Shown one piece after another: positions 8,014 through 16,778 of a stretch of DNA of 64,000 nucleotides; within the stretch, counting starts at the first letter, position 1, and every line of letters begins with the position of its first letter. The position numbers and the translations under genes are program-made. Below the pieces are notes generated by a model. It did no database searches. It was not told the origin of the DNA and saw only the letters and a program-made list of their open reading frames with translations. This DNA is from Actinomycetota bacterium (GTDB taxonomy: Bacteria > Actinomycetota > Thermoleophilia > Miltoncostaeales > Miltoncostaeaceae): positions 124,001 to 188,000 of the forward strand of contig JACJWX010000001.1 of assembly GCA_020636905.1 (NCBI GenBank), read 5' to 3'.

Positions 8014-8586
8014 GTGACCAGGCCACGACCACATCTCCGCGCGGTCTCCGGGGCGGACGATCCGGACCCGCCGGTCAGCGACGCCGATCTGCTGCGCTCG
8101 ATCGCGCTGGGTGGCGAGATGGGCCTGCGGGAACTCTGGGACCGCTACGGCAGGGCGGTGCTCGGCGTGTGCCGGGCCGAGTTGCGCGATCCCACCGCGG
8201 CGGAAGATGCGACCCAGGAGGCGTTCACCCGCATCTGGCGAAGCGCGGGGTCGTTCGATCCGGCCCGAGGCGCCGCGTCGTCCTGGATCCTGACCGTCGC
8301 CCGCAACGCCGCGCGCAACGTCGCACGATCACGGAAGCCAACCGAACCGCTCGGTGAGCATCACGCGGTCGGGGACGAACACGAGTCGCGCGTCGCGGAC
8401 CGGTTCTGGGTGGAGGGTGCGCTCGCACAGCTCTCTCCGGTCGAGGCGCGCTATGTGCGGATGTCGTTCTTCGACGGCCTCACGCACAGCCAGATCGCGG
8501 CATCGACCGGGACGCCCATCGGAACCGTCAAGACGCGGATTCGCCGCGCGCTCGGCCGCCTGGCGGACCTGGAGGAGCGGCGGTGA
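8014..8586 (+). CDS. RNA polymerase ECF sigma factor (SigK-like)
   Basis: Sigma-70 family factor of about 190 residues. Region 2 (LWDRYGRAVLGVC... DPTAAEDATQEAFTRIWRSA) and region 4 (LSPVEARYVRMSFFDGLTHSQIA... GTPIGTVKTRIRRAL) are both intact, with a helix-turn-helix at the end. GTG at 8014 is preferred to ATG at 7987, because the latter lies inside a perfect inverted repeat; the two differ by nine residues. The gene overlaps the following anti-sigma gene at GTGATG, the usual arrangement of a sigma factor and its membrane-bound antagonist. It may drive its own operon and the divergent redox operon; that is inference. Confidence 0.92.
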   Translation: MTRPRPHLRAVSGADDPDPPVSDADLLRSIALGGEMGLRELWDRYGRAVLGVCRAELRDPTAAEDATQEAFTRIWRSAGSFDPARGAASSWILTVARNAARNVARSRKPTEPLGEHHAVGDEHESRVADRFWVEGALAQLSPVEARYVRMSFFDGLTHSQIAASTGTPIGTVKTRIRRALGRLADLEERR

Positions 8587-9263
8587 TGACACACGACGAG
8601 ATGTACGAACGGCTCCCGGCGCTGCTCGGCCCGCACACGCCCGACGCTGACGAGCTGGAGGTGCGCTCGCACGTCGAGACGTGCGAGCGGTGCCGTCGCC
8701 GGCTCGCGTCGCTGGAACGTGTCGTGGGAATGCTTGCCGACGCCCGGGATGACGAGCCGCTCGAACCGGGTGACGAACTCCGTGCCCGCGTGCTGGCCAT
8801 CCCGGACGCCCATCCGCCACGGGGCGCGTACCGTCGTCGCTGGTTCGCGCCCGGTACCGCCGTGGCCGCGGCCGCGGCGGTGATCGCGGCCCTGGTGCTG
8901 GTGTGGCCCGGTGGGTCGACTCACTCGACCCACCCCGATTTCGTCGCCGCCAAGACGATGCGGCTCGAGCCGGAGCGGCAGTCGTCGGTACGCGGGACCA
9001 TCGCCCTCGCGGCGCCGAGCGGGTCCACGCAGATGGTGCGGCTGGATGTCAGCGGACTTCCGGTCGACGGCTCGGCCACGTTCGATCTGTGGATGATGAG
9101 CGACGCCGGGGCGATCCACGTCGGGTCGTTCGGCCCCGAGGACGACGGGAGCTGCGTGGTGGAGATGATGGCGCTGGCGAACGAGCCGATGGACGCCATG
9201 GTCATCACCCGCGCCGGGGCGGGCCCCGCGAAACCCCTGGCGAGCGTGCACCTTCACACCTGA
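8583..9263 (+). CDS. Anti-sigma factor with zinc (HxxxCxxC) domain and RskA-type C-terminus
   Basis: Membrane-bound antagonist of the upstream sigma factor, 226 residues. The N-terminus has the zinc anti-sigma motif H30-x3-C34-x2-C37 (HVETCERC), then one membrane segment (GTAVAAAAAVIAALVLVW, about residues 90-107), then an extracytoplasmic RskA-like domain (LDVSGLPVDGSATFDLWMM). In this family the cysteines can bind zinc and be oxidised, which frees the sigma factor. The start may be GTG at 8583 or ATG at 8586; both overlap the sigma stop. The adjacent divergent operon encodes thiol-redox proteins, so a redox signal is plausible but not shown. Confidence 0.88.
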   Translation: MMTHDEMYERLPALLGPHTPDADELEVRSHVETCERCRRRLASLERVVGMLADARDDEPLEPGDELRARVLAIPDAHPPRGAYRRRWFAPGTAVAAAAAVIAALVLVWPGGSTHSTHPDFVAAKTMRLEPERQSSVRGTIALAAPSGSTQMVRLDVSGLPVDGSATFDLWMMSDAGAIHVGSFGPEDDGSCVVEMMALANEPMDAMVITRAGAGPAKPLASVHLHT

Positions 9264-9350
9264 CCGCCCGGGGGTGTTCGGGCTGACGGCGCCGACCGCC
9301 CGAGCGCGGCTGGCATCCTGTACGGGTCCGTCGGCTTCCCGGGACCCCAC

Positions 9351-10037
9351 GTGATCACCACTGCGCTCTTCGACATCGACGGAACCCTCCTCCACGGGCG
9401 GCCGATCGCCCACGGGCTGGCGATGGTCGAGGGGCTCAACCAGGCGTTCGACCTGGCGCTCGCCGAAGCGGACCTCCTCAGCGTGGACCTGGCCGGTAAG
9501 ACCGACCTTCACATCGCGAACGACCTGCTCGACCGCGCCGGCGTGGAGTCGAGCGATCGCGAGGCACGACTGCGTCGCTGGTGCGCGCTGGCCGCGGGTG
9601 TGTTCGCAGCGATCGCCGACCATCACGACGATCCGGTCGTGGCGCCCGACGCCGACGCGACCCTCGCCGTGCTGCGCGCCGACGGGCTTCGCACCTCGCT
9701 CGTGACGGGCAACATCGAGGACATCGCTCACGCCAAGATGTCGCGGGCGGGTCTCGGCGATCATTTTCCGAGAGGGCAGGGGGGCTTCGGGTGCGACTCG
9801 ACGGTGCGGGCCCAGATCGTCGCTCGGGCGCTTGAACGCGGAGGCGTATCGGCGCATCAGGCGGTGGTGATCGGCGACACACCACGCGACATCGCCGCGG
9901 CACGCGGGGCGGGATGTCGCGTCGTGGCGGTCGCGACGGGTTTCGCCACCGCGGGCGACCTCGCGGATGCGGACGCCGTGGTCGCGGCCCTCGCGGAGGT
10001 GCCGGAGGTTCTCGAGCGCTGGCGGAGCAGCGACTGA
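9351..10037 (+). CDS. HAD-superfamily phosphatase
   Basis: Cytoplasmic hydrolase of 228 residues with all HAD motifs. Motif I is FDIDGTLL with the nucleophile Asp and acid/base Asp near residue 8; motif II is SLVTGN; a Lys lies in AHAKMSRAGLG; motif IV is VVIGDTPRDIAAARGAG. A helical cap lies between motifs I and II, typical of the phosphoglycolate phosphatase/beta-phosphoglucomutase group. GTG at 9351 starts directly before the nucleophile motif, so no other start is likely. The substrate cannot be predicted. It stands alone between the sigma pair and pyruvate kinase. Confidence 0.9.
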   Translation: MITTALFDIDGTLLHGRPIAHGLAMVEGLNQAFDLALAEADLLSVDLAGKTDLHIANDLLDRAGVESSDREARLRRWCALAAGVFAAIADHHDDPVVAPDADATLAVLRADGLRTSLVTGNIEDIAHAKMSRAGLGDHFPRGQGGFGCDSTVRAQIVARALERGGVSAHQAVVIGDTPRDIAAARGAGCRVVAVATGFATAGDLADADAVVAALAEVPEVLERWRSSD

Positions 10038-10128
10038 GCCCCGGGCCCGACCGGCATCCCGGTCGGATTCGACGGTGTCGTTCGACGTTCCGCCCCCCGG
10101 TCGCGGACATCGCGGCCGGAAATGCGCC

Positions 10129-10134
10129 TATCAT
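10129..10134 (+). promoter_or_regulatory. Probable -10 box (TATCAT) of a leaderless pyk transcript
   Basis: TATCAT lies exactly seven bases before the ATG at 10142, the spacing expected when transcription begins at the start codon itself. No Shine-Dalgarno sequence is visible between them. The same box-to-start spacing recurs at 31904 and 61801 in this window. Confidence 0.5.
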
Positions 10135-10141
10135 CGCCGAC

Positions 10142-11590
10142 ATGGCCTCCACCACGCGACGCACCAAGATCCTGGCGACCCTGGGTCCCGCATCCGATTC
10201 GGAGGCGACCATCCGCGGCATGATCGCCGCCGGCATGGACGCGGTCAGGCTGAACCTGTCGCACGGCACCATCGACGAGGCGCTGGCGACCCACCGCCGG
10301 GTGCGGAAGATCGCGAAGGAGATGGGCGCTCCCATCGGAACGCTCGTCGACCTCCCCGGGCCGAAGATCCGGGCCGGGAGTTTCGGCCGCGACGGTGTGC
10401 TGCTCGAGGGTGGGGCGCGGGTCCGTCTCGCGCCGGGCAACGAGGCGTCGAACACCGAGATCATCCACGTCGACTACGCCGACCTGCTCACCGATCTCGA
10501 GGTGGGCGACCGCATCAGCCTCGGCGACGGCGGGATCGACCTGGAGGTGGTCGATGCCCACCCCGACCACCTCGTCGCGCAGATCGGGCACGGCGGTCGC
10601 ATGTCGGGACGGCCCGGCGTGCACGTCCCGTCGGAGCGGCTGCGCATCGGAACCCCCACGCGCCAGGACCTGCAGATCCTCGACGCGTTCATCGAGGCCG
10701 ACGTGGACATGGTGGCGCTCTCGTTCGTCAGGTCGGCCCACGACGTCCGGCGGCTCGGTACCGAACCGCATCCGCGTGGACCGCTCGTGGTCGCGAAGAT
10801 CGAGACGCGGAGTGCCGTCGACAATCTCTCGGGCATCCTCGACGCCGCCGGCGCCATCATGATCGCCCGCGGCGACCTCGGTATCGAGTGCCCGATCGAC
10901 GAACTGCCGCTGCTGCAGAAGCACATCATCCGCGAGTGCATCGCCCACGGCCGGCCGGCGATCACCGCGACCCAGATGCTCGAATCGATGGTCAGTTCAC
11001 CCACTCCGACCCGCGCCGAGGTGTCCGACGTGGCCAACGCGGTGTTCGACGGATCCTCGGTGGTGATGCTCTCCGGGGAAACGGCCGTGGGCAACGATCC
11101 GGTCAACGTCATCGCGACCATGGCCCGCGTCTGCGAGCGCGCCGACGTGAACTTCGACGGCGACACCTGGGCCCGTGCGGTCACCCGCCTCCACGTCGCC
11201 GACCCCGAGGCGGTCGACGGACGCAACCGGCGCATCACCGACAGCCTCACCAACGCCGCCTGGCGGGTGGCCCGTGAGATCAACGCCAACGCGATCATCT
11301 GCCTCACGCGAACGGGGTTCACCGTGAGGGCGATCGCGCGCTACCGGCCGGACACGCCCATCTTCGGGTTCAGCCCCGACGAACGGGTGCGACGACAGCT
11401 CTCGGTGAGCTGGGGCGCGCACCCGATGGAACTCTCCGCATTCTCGGGCAATGGCGACAAGGTCCGCGAGGCCCTCGACTGCGCGCGCGGCGACGGCCAC
11501 ATCCGGACCGGCGACATCGTGGTGGTTCTCGCGGGGGTCGACGGGCGGTCGCGCACCACCGAGGTGCTGCGCGTCATTCAGGTCACCTGA
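10142..11590 (+). CDS. pyk: Pyruvate kinase
   Basis: Glycolytic enzyme of 482 residues that converts phosphoenolpyruvate and ADP to pyruvate and ATP. Diagnostic segments are RTKILATLGPASDS at the N-terminus, MDAVRLNLSHGT, TLVDLPGPKIRAG, the ESIEG-like signature region IMIARGDLGIECP, and HGRPAITATQMLESM followed by SGETAVGNDP. The catalytic Lys lies in VVAKIETRSAVDNL. Length is normal for a bacterial enzyme. ATG at 10142 is selected because homology begins at once and a -10 box lies seven bases upstream; the open frame upstream is the tail of the HAD gene in another frame. Confidence 0.97.
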   Translation: MASTTRRTKILATLGPASDSEATIRGMIAAGMDAVRLNLSHGTIDEALATHRRVRKIAKEMGAPIGTLVDLPGPKIRAGSFGRDGVLLEGGARVRLAPGNEASNTEIIHVDYADLLTDLEVGDRISLGDGGIDLEVVDAHPDHLVAQIGHGGRMSGRPGVHVPSERLRIGTPTRQDLQILDAFIEADVDMVALSFVRSAHDVRRLGTEPHPRGPLVVAKIETRSAVDNLSGILDAAGAIMIARGDLGIECPIDELPLLQKHIIRECIAHGRPAITATQMLESMVSSPTPTRAEVSDVANAVFDGSSVVMLSGETAVGNDPVNVIATMARVCERADVNFDGDTWARAVTRLHVADPEAVDGRNRRITDSLTNAAWRVAREINANAIICLTRTGFTVRAIARYRPDTPIFGFSPDERVRRQLSVSWGAHPMELSAFSGNGDKVREALDCARGDGHIRTGDIVVVLAGVDGRSRTTEVLRVIQVT

Positions 11591-11620
11591 CGCCGGGCGC
11601 CGCTGTCGCCGCGCCGGGGG

Positions 11621-12085
11621 TCAGTCGACGACGCGCAGGTCCACCCCGCGATCCGGGTCCCAGCTGTGGACCAGCAGGCGGTCGCCTTCCACCTGCACCA
11701 CCCGGAAACGCGTGACGTCCATGCGGAAGAGCACGCCGTTCACCGGTTCCTCGCTGCCCTCGGTGATCGCCGCCCACACATCGGCATCCTCGGTTTCGAC
11801 GGCCACCGCATCGATCACCGCGTCACCCTCGACCATCTCCAGGTCGATGGGCGCGGTGTGGAGGGCGCACCGCGGATCGCGGCGCAGGTCGGACACCTTC
11901 CCCGAGGTCGGCATACATCCGATCCAGACGTCCCCGCGGTGGAAGTAGACCTCCGTGCCGCTGAGGCGCGGCGACCCGTCTGGCCGGATGGTGCCGAGCA
12001 CGTGATGCCGGTTGGCGGCAAACCGGAGTTCGGCGACGCCCGTCAGCGTCGCTGCCACGCTGTCGATCTCAGACCATCGCGCCAT
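11621..12085 (-). CDS. Pyridoxamine 5'-phosphate oxidase (PPOX/FMN-binding split barrel) family protein
   Basis: Small split-barrel flavin or F420-type protein of 154 residues. The N-terminal strand pair VLGTIRPDGSPRLSGTEVYF and the segment VSDLRRDPRCALHT are typical of actinobacterial PPOX-fold proteins. ATG at 12085 follows a GGGGGA stretch and is preferred over an in-frame ATG 39 bases earlier. The gene is convergent with pyk, with only about 30 bases between the stops. Cofactor and substrate are not predictable from the sequence; members bind FMN, F420 or haem. Confidence 0.8.
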   Translation of the reverse strand: MARWSEIDSVAATLTGVAELRFAANRHHVLGTIRPDGSPRLSGTEVYFHRGDVWIGCMPTSGKVSDLRRDPRCALHTAPIDLEMVEGDAVIDAVAVETEDADVWAAITEGSEEPVNGVLFRMDVTRFRVVQVEGDRLLVHSWDPDRGVDLRVVD

Positions 12086-12138
12086 CGGTATCCCCCATCG
12101 CGGCCCGGCCTGCGCGTGCCCCATACGCTTCGCGGGAT

Positions 12139-12627
12139 GTGCGCCGGCCCGTGGACATCACCCGAAGCACTGTACCGCCGACGGTCGCGGCCGCGACCGT
12201 GAGTTCCGGCGCGCCCACCGATGGCGGACCGATCGACCCGGTGCTGTTGGTGGACGGCACCTGCGGTGTCTGCTGCTGGGTGGGACTTGCCCTGGAACGC
12301 CGGGTGCCGGGACTCACCGCGCACGCCATCGACTCGTCGGCGGGCCGTCAGGCGCTGGTGGGAATGGATGCCGCCCGGAACGCGTCGTGGCACCTTTGCG
12401 ACTCGACCGGCCGATACTCCGGGGCGGCGGTCGTCCGCCGTCTGAGCGAGGTCAGCGGGCACTCCCACCTCGCGCGGCTGCTCCGGGGAATCGAGCCGCT
12501 CGGCGAACGCGTCTACGCCACGGCGGTGCGCACGCGTCGCCACTGGTCCCGGCTCGTCCCCCGTCGCCGGCGGGACCTCGCGCGGGCGGTGATCGCCGAC
12601 CGGGGGTGCCGTGCCGGGGGGCCCTAG
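12139..12627 (+). CDS. Thiol-disulfide oxidoreductase of the DCC (DUF393) family
   Basis: Protein of about 162 residues. The DCC family signature appears as LLVDGTCGVCCWVG (about residues 35-48), with the Cys-x-x-Cys pair that defines the family, followed by a predicted alternation of helices (RYSGAAVVRRLSEV, RLLRGIEPLGERVYATAVRTR). The N-terminal 30 residues before the core are poorly conserved in appearance, so the true start could be a later GTG near 12199. The 3-prime end overlaps the convergent secreted-protein gene by four bases. DCC proteins have a thioredoxin-like fold; their partners are unknown. Confidence 0.75.
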   Translation: MRRPVDITRSTVPPTVAAATVSSGAPTDGGPIDPVLLVDGTCGVCCWVGLALERRVPGLTAHAIDSSAGRQALVGMDAARNASWHLCDSTGRYSGAAVVRRLSEVSGHSHLARLLRGIEPLGERVYATAVRTRRHWSRLVPRRRRDLARAVIADRGCRAGGP

Positions 12628-14675
12628 AGTCCCGGTTGCGCCCCTGGAGCCAGATCGTTCCGCCCGATCGTTCCCGGCTGGAACTGGCTCGCCTGGAATC
12701 CGCGCAGCAGGATCACCTGGAGCTGGTTGGCACGGCGGACCGCGGCCTGGGCGACCCGCTGATTGGTGCGGACCTGCTTCTTGGAGAGCACTACGGCGCT
12801 CGCGTCGCCGCGTCCGGCCGGCGTCGCCAGGATGGTCCTGGAGGCCGGCACGGGTGCGGCCGATCCCAGCGCCGTCACGCGGAGTCGGTCGAAGAGCTTG
12901 TCCTGGGTGACCGCGCCATCGCGGATGTCGCCGCCGGTGAGACCGGCGTCGAGTCGCGCCTGAATCGCGTTGGCCCGGCGCACCGCCGACTGGTAGACGC
13001 GCTGATTGATGAGCAACTGCCGCTTCGACAGCGTGATCTTCCGGCGCTTCCCGGACGGTTTGGCCACCTCGATCGGGCGCGGGTTCGCGCGCACCGGCGC
13101 GGCGAGCGAGACCGCGAACGGCGCCGTCGTGATTCCGGCCTGGAACGACGTCGGACCGAACGCCCCGCCACAGAGGTCGCGGGTGGTCAGGCCGGCGTCC
13201 AGCCAATCGCGGATGGCGTTCAGCCGGCGGATCGCCGCCTGGCCGATGCGTTGATTGATGCCGAGCTGCTCGGCGGTGAGGCCGACGTCGGGAGCCTGGC
13301 CTTGCTGCGGGCGGGGCGCCGGCTTCGGGTCGGGAATCGCGACGCAAAGCGGGGTCGCGCCGGTGACCTGGACGTTCGGCACCTGCCGCACCTCGAGCGT
13401 GCGCAGGGTCTGCTGGGTGTCGGAGATCGAGCGCGACCATGCCGCGAGCACGTTCCCCGACGGCAGCACCGTCGCGACGGGGCTGGAATCGTCCGTGTCG
13501 AGCGCGGTCACGGACTCGGCGGGCTCGAACGGTCCGCCGGCCGGCCGGCGTGCGATTTCGAGCGAACGGCTGTCGACGGTGGTGTGCCGGCTCCATGCCA
13601 CCAGCAGTGTGTCCATCCCGTCGAAGCCCGATCCGGCGAGCACGATGCGACCGGTGGTGGAGGTCTCCGAGATCGTCACCGGCGGGGCCAGCGCTCCCCC
13701 CGCGGGTCGCAGCGCCGCACGAACCGACGTCGGAGGCGTGTCGCCCTCGCCGGTCGCGCGGCGGTCCAGATGTGCCCATGCGATGGCCGTGAGACCGGGC
13801 CGTGTGGCGACGGTGGTGCCACCGGCGAGGGCGTCGAGCACGATCGGCTCGCCGAAGGCCGACGCCCCGGGGGCGGCGACGGCGAGCTTGAGTTCGTAGT
13901 CGTCGTGCCACACCGCGATGAGCTCGCCGCCGGGAGTGGCGGTCACGCTGTCGACAGACATGTTCGGTCCCCGGTCGAGGACCTGGAGGGGGCCGTAGGT
14001 TGCGCCCGTTCTGATGCGCGCCTCGATCACGGAATCCGTCGCGCCGTCTTCTCGCTCCCAAACCGCGGCCGTCGCGCCCGTGGGTGTGACGGCGACGCGA
14101 GGTTGGATGAAGTTGTCGTCGAAATCCGGTGTCAGGGCTGCCGGAGCGGGGAAGGGATCGCCGATGCGCGTCGTGGACGACGCCACGTAGTCCAGCCCGC
14201 TCGCTCTGAAGCCCTTCCAGACGGCGGTGACGTTGCCCGCCGCATCGATCCCCACGTTCACGAACCGCTCGCCGGTCGGGAGTTTCTGCGGCGCTCCGAA
14301 GTCCCCGGTGGGCGGCCGGATCGAGAACTCGTCCGGGACGGTCGAGGTGGCCGTCGAGTACGCCAGCAGCATGGTCCCGTCAGGGCCGCGGACGAGGCTG
14401 GGACGCTGTGCGTTCGGCGTGGTCGACACGACCTTCGGGATCCCGAACGGACCGCCGGCGGGCTTCTGGCTCGTCATCACGGTGGGGTCGCCGTTCTGGC
14501 CGGTCCAGGCGAGCACCGCCCGGCCGTCCGGCTCAGGTGTGAGCGTGACGGAGCTGACGACCCTGGCCGTGTGGAGCGTCTCGACCGGCAGCGGTGAGAA
14601 CCCGGCGACCGCGGTCGCGCTGCAGATGCCCAGCGCGAGCGCACCGAGCAGCAGGCCTGTCCATTTCCGACGCAC
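12624..14675 (-). CDS. Large secreted protein with propeller-like repeats and a triplicated C-terminal motif
   Basis: Secreted protein of 683 residues with a signal peptide (MRRKWTGLLLGALALGIC, cleavage near AVAG). Residues 40-430 consist of repeated strands with patterns such as RPAGGPFEP and DGRAVLAWTGQNGDP, resembling a beta-propeller of sialidase-like blades; no catalytic residues can be assigned. The C-terminal third holds three copies of a helical motif at about residues 464-508, 546-590 and 627-672. The common core is LSK-Q---NQRV-QAAVRRAN followed by a leucine/glycine segment. Spacing is about 82 residues and the linkers differ. I do not recognise this motif. The gene is preceded on the minus strand by the FMN reductase and its terminator. 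Confidence 0.85.
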   Translation of the reverse strand: MRRKWTGLLLGALALGICSATAVAGFSPLPVETLHTARVVSSVTLTPEPDGRAVLAWTGQNGDPTVMTSQKPAGGPFGIPKVVSTTPNAQRPSLVRGPDGTMLLAYSTATSTVPDEFSIRPPTGDFGAPQKLPTGERFVNVGIDAAGNVTAVWKGFRASGLDYVASSTTRIGDPFPAPAALTPDFDDNFIQPRVAVTPTGATAAVWEREDGATDSVIEARIRTGATYGPLQVLDRGPNMSVDSVTATPGGELIAVWHDDYELKLAVAAPGASAFGEPIVLDALAGGTTVATRPGLTAIAWAHLDRRATGEGDTPPTSVRAALRPAGGALAPPVTISETSTTGRIVLAGSGFDGMDTLLVAWSRHTTVDSRSLEIARRPAGGPFEPAESVTALDTDDSSPVATVLPSGNVLAAWSRSISDTQQTLRTLEVRQVPNVQVTGATPLCVAIPDPKPAPRPQQGQAPDVGLTAEQLGINQRIGQAAIRRLNAIRDWLDAGLTTRDLCGGAFGPTSFQAGITTAPFAVSLAAPVRANPRPIEVAKPSGKRRKITLSKRQLLINQRVYQSAVRRANAIQARLDAGLTGGDIRDGAVTQDKLFDRLRVTALGSAAPVPASRTILATPAGRGDASAVVLSKKQVRTNQRVAQAAVRRANQLQVILLRGFQASQFQPGTIGRNDLAPGAQPGL

Positions 14676-14730
14676 GGCGGAAGGCTGTCACAGCGGTTCC
14701 GGCGGTCGCAACCCCGCATTCCGCGTGAGC

Positions 14731-14760
14731 GTCCCGGCCGGCGCGGACGCCGGCCGGGAC
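14731..14760 (-). terminator. Strong hairpin terminator after the FMN reductase gene
   Basis: A perfect 12-bp stem (GTCCCGGCCGGC at 14731-14742, complement at 14749-14760) with a 6-base loop lies six bases past the stop codon of the minus-strand FMN reductase gene and before the next minus-strand gene. There is no clear U-run, as is common in very GC-rich actinobacteria. Confidence 0.65.
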
Positions 14761-14765
14761 GGACA

Positions 14766-15323
14766 TCAGGAGCGAAGCGTCTTGACGGCGCCGGCGAGCG
14801 GTACGAGCTCGTCGAGGGCCCCGTTCAGTTCGCCCGCGCGGCGATCCTGCGGCGCGAACCCTCCCTCGCCGAAGTCGGTGAAGAGGCTCAGCGACACGAC
14901 CGAGCGGGTGGCGTAGAGGAATGCGTTGATGACGATGACGCGCCAGTTCTCCACGGCACGCACACCGGCGTCGGCACCGTAACTCACGAACGTGACGGCC
15001 TTGTTCATCCACTCGGGATAGAGGACGTCGAAGCTGTTCTTCATCGCCGCCGGCACCCCGTGGTTGTACTCGGGGGTCACGAACACGAACCCATCGGCGG
15101 ACGCGATCTTCTCGGACCAGCGTCGGGTGGCCGCGTTGTCGTAGTTGCCGTTGGCGGCGCCGGGGACCGTCGGTTCGTTGAGCAGCTCGAGCTCGTAGTC
15201 CGCGAGGTCGACGAGCTCGTAGGTGGCGTCGGACCGCTGTGAGGCGACCCGGTGGACCCAGTTCCCGACCGCCTCGCCGGCGCGTCCGGGTCGTGTACTG
15301 CCCGTGATGATCAGAATCTTCAT
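14766..15323 (-). CDS. NADPH-dependent FMN reductase family protein
   Basis: Flavodoxin-fold reductase of 185 residues. The N-terminal phosphate-binding strand-loop MKILIITGSTRPGRAGEAVG and the flavin-binding VFVTPEYNHGVPAAMKNSFD are characteristic of the YhdA/ChrR/ArsH-like FMN reductases. ATG at 15323 directly precedes the first beta strand; an earlier start would add 13 unmatched residues. The family reduces quinones, azo dyes or chromate with NAD(P)H; the physiological substrate is unknown. A CTTGC/GCAAG dyad lies about 45 bases upstream and may control it. Confidence 0.9.
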   Translation of the reverse strand: MKILIITGSTRPGRAGEAVGNWVHRVASQRSDATYELVDLADYELELLNEPTVPGAANGNYDNAATRRWSEKIASADGFVFVTPEYNHGVPAAMKNSFDVLYPEWMNKAVTFVSYGADAGVRAVENWRVIVINAFLYATRSVVSLSLFTDFGEGGFAPQDRRAGELNGALDELVPLAGAVKTLRS

Positions 15324-15364
15324 TGGGTGCTCCGTGGCTGAGGGGGACACTCTTCGGGACAATA

Positions 15365-15378
15365 CTTGCTAGCGCAAG
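15365..15378. promoter_or_regulatory. Candidate operator CTTGC-TAGC-GCAAG
   Basis: A 14-base dyad with 5-bp arms around TAGC lies in the divergent interval between the FMN reductase and the sugar dehydrogenase, next to an ACAATA sequence that could be part of a -10 box. Symmetric TTGC/GCAA elements are used by several regulator families. No regulator gene adjoins it, so the assignment is tentative. Confidence 0.35.
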
Positions 15379-15477
15379 AACATGCCCGGGTGATGGGGGG
15401 CGCCCGCTCGTCGCGGAAACGCCGGTCGGCAACCCCGGGGCGGGTGGACCACCCGCCCCGCATGGCACCATGCGGGC

Positions 15478-16658
15478 ATGCCCCGCCGTTCCCTCAGGCT
15501 GTTGATCATGGCCGCGGCCGCCGCCGCGCTCCTGCTGACCGGCTGCACTTCGGGCGACAGCCGGGGTGTCACGCCGGCCACACCCACGCGATCCGGTGAG
15601 GGGCTCGGGTCGACGGTGGCCCTCGACAGACTCAGCGACCCCCTGCTGGTGGCCGCGCGTCCCGGCGACGACGCCCTGTACGTGGTCGAGCAGGGGGGAC
15701 GCATCCGAGCGTTTCGCGACGGACGCGAAGTCGCGCAGCTTCTCGACGTCAGCGACCTGACGGACGCCGGCGGTGAGCGGGGGCTCCTCGGGCTGGCGTT
15801 CCATCCGGACCACGAGTCGAACGGGCTGCTGTACGTCAACTTCACCGACCGCAGCGGCGCCACGAACGTGGTGGAGTACCGCGCGCCCGACGGCGGGCCG
15901 GCGATCCCGGAATCCGCGCGGGTCGTGCTCAGGGTCGGGCAGCCGTACAGCAACCACAACGGCGGCGACCTCGCCTTCGGCCCGGACGGGATGCTGTACA
16001 TCGGCCTCGGCGACGGCGGCAGCGGAGGCGATCCCGAGAACCGCGCCCAGGACCTCGGGTCGCTGCTCGGGAAGATGCTCCGGATCGACGTCGACGGGCG
16101 TGATCCGGGTCGCGAGTACCGGATTCCCCCGGACAACCCGTTCGTCGATCGCCGTGATGCCCGGCCGGAGATCTGGGCGCTCGGGCTGAGGAACCCGTGG
16201 CGGTACAGCTTCGACCCCGTCGGCGGTGCGCTCTGGATCGGCGACGTCGGCCAGGGCGACGTTGAGGAGGTCGACCGCGTCACGGCCGACGAGGGCTCGG
16301 GGGCGAACTTCGGCTGGAGCCGCTTCAAGGATCCCGGGAATACGATACGAGTCGCCGCCTGAGCGTCACTCCGGCCGTCGCGCCGGTGGCCGAATACCGC
16401 CACGACGTGGGGTGCTCGATCACCGGGGGCATCGTCGTGCGCGCCGGCGTGACGGCGCTCGAGGGGCGGTACCTCTACGGCGACTACTGCAGCGGGCGGG
16501 TGTGGAGCCTCGACGCGGACGACCCGCGACGCGGACCGGAGGAACTCACCGCGGCCCTCGGCGGGCCCTTCGAGCAGCTGCGGTCGTTCGGTGTCGACGA
16601 CCAGGGCACCCCGTACCTCATCACCGGAAGCCGGGTCGTGCGGCTGACCTCCGGCTGA
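15478..16658 (+). pseudogene. PQQ-dependent sugar dehydrogenase (Gdh/YliI-like), interrupted by a one-base frameshift
   Basis: Lipoprotein-type soluble quinoprotein dehydrogenase. The first frame (15478-16362) has signal and lipobox LLLTGC, then YVVEQGGRIRAF, GGERGLLGLAFHPD, YSNHNGGDLAFGPDGMLYI and LRNPWRYSFDP, ending after NFGWSRF. The family continues as NFGW-R-EG; that continuation (GSREYDTSRRLSVTP, then GCSITGGIVVRAG and RYLYGDYCSGRVWSL) lies in the next frame, to 16658. Restoring one base near 16327 (AA to GAA) gives RFEGSREYD and a continuous protein of about 393 residues. It may be a real inactivating mutation or a sequencing error. The parts are otherwise intact. Confidence 0.82.
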
Positions 16659-16766
16659 TCCGGGCCCCCGCCGCGTGCGGTGGGGAGCCCGAACCACGGG
16701 TGCGGAGGCGGGGGCGCCTTCCAGCGGGAATCCCGCGGAATGCCCGCTCAGCGGCAGACGTCGCGA

Positions 16767-16778
16767 TGAAACGTTTCA
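16767..16778. promoter_or_regulatory. Perfect 12-bp palindrome TGAAACGTTTCA
   Basis: The palindrome lies 154 bases before the globin-coupled sensor gene. The shared core plus flank AAACGTTT-ACAGCG recurs at 22637-22652 before another gene. A central CG between symmetric halves is typical of LacI-family operators. No LacI-type gene is in the window. Confidence 0.4.

Noticed and set aside
12012..14597. An 861-codon open frame on the plus strand opposite the secreted repeat protein
   Set aside because: It has arginine- and glycine-rich composition without domains, and the minus strand has a signal peptide and repeats. It is a shadow caused by high GC content.
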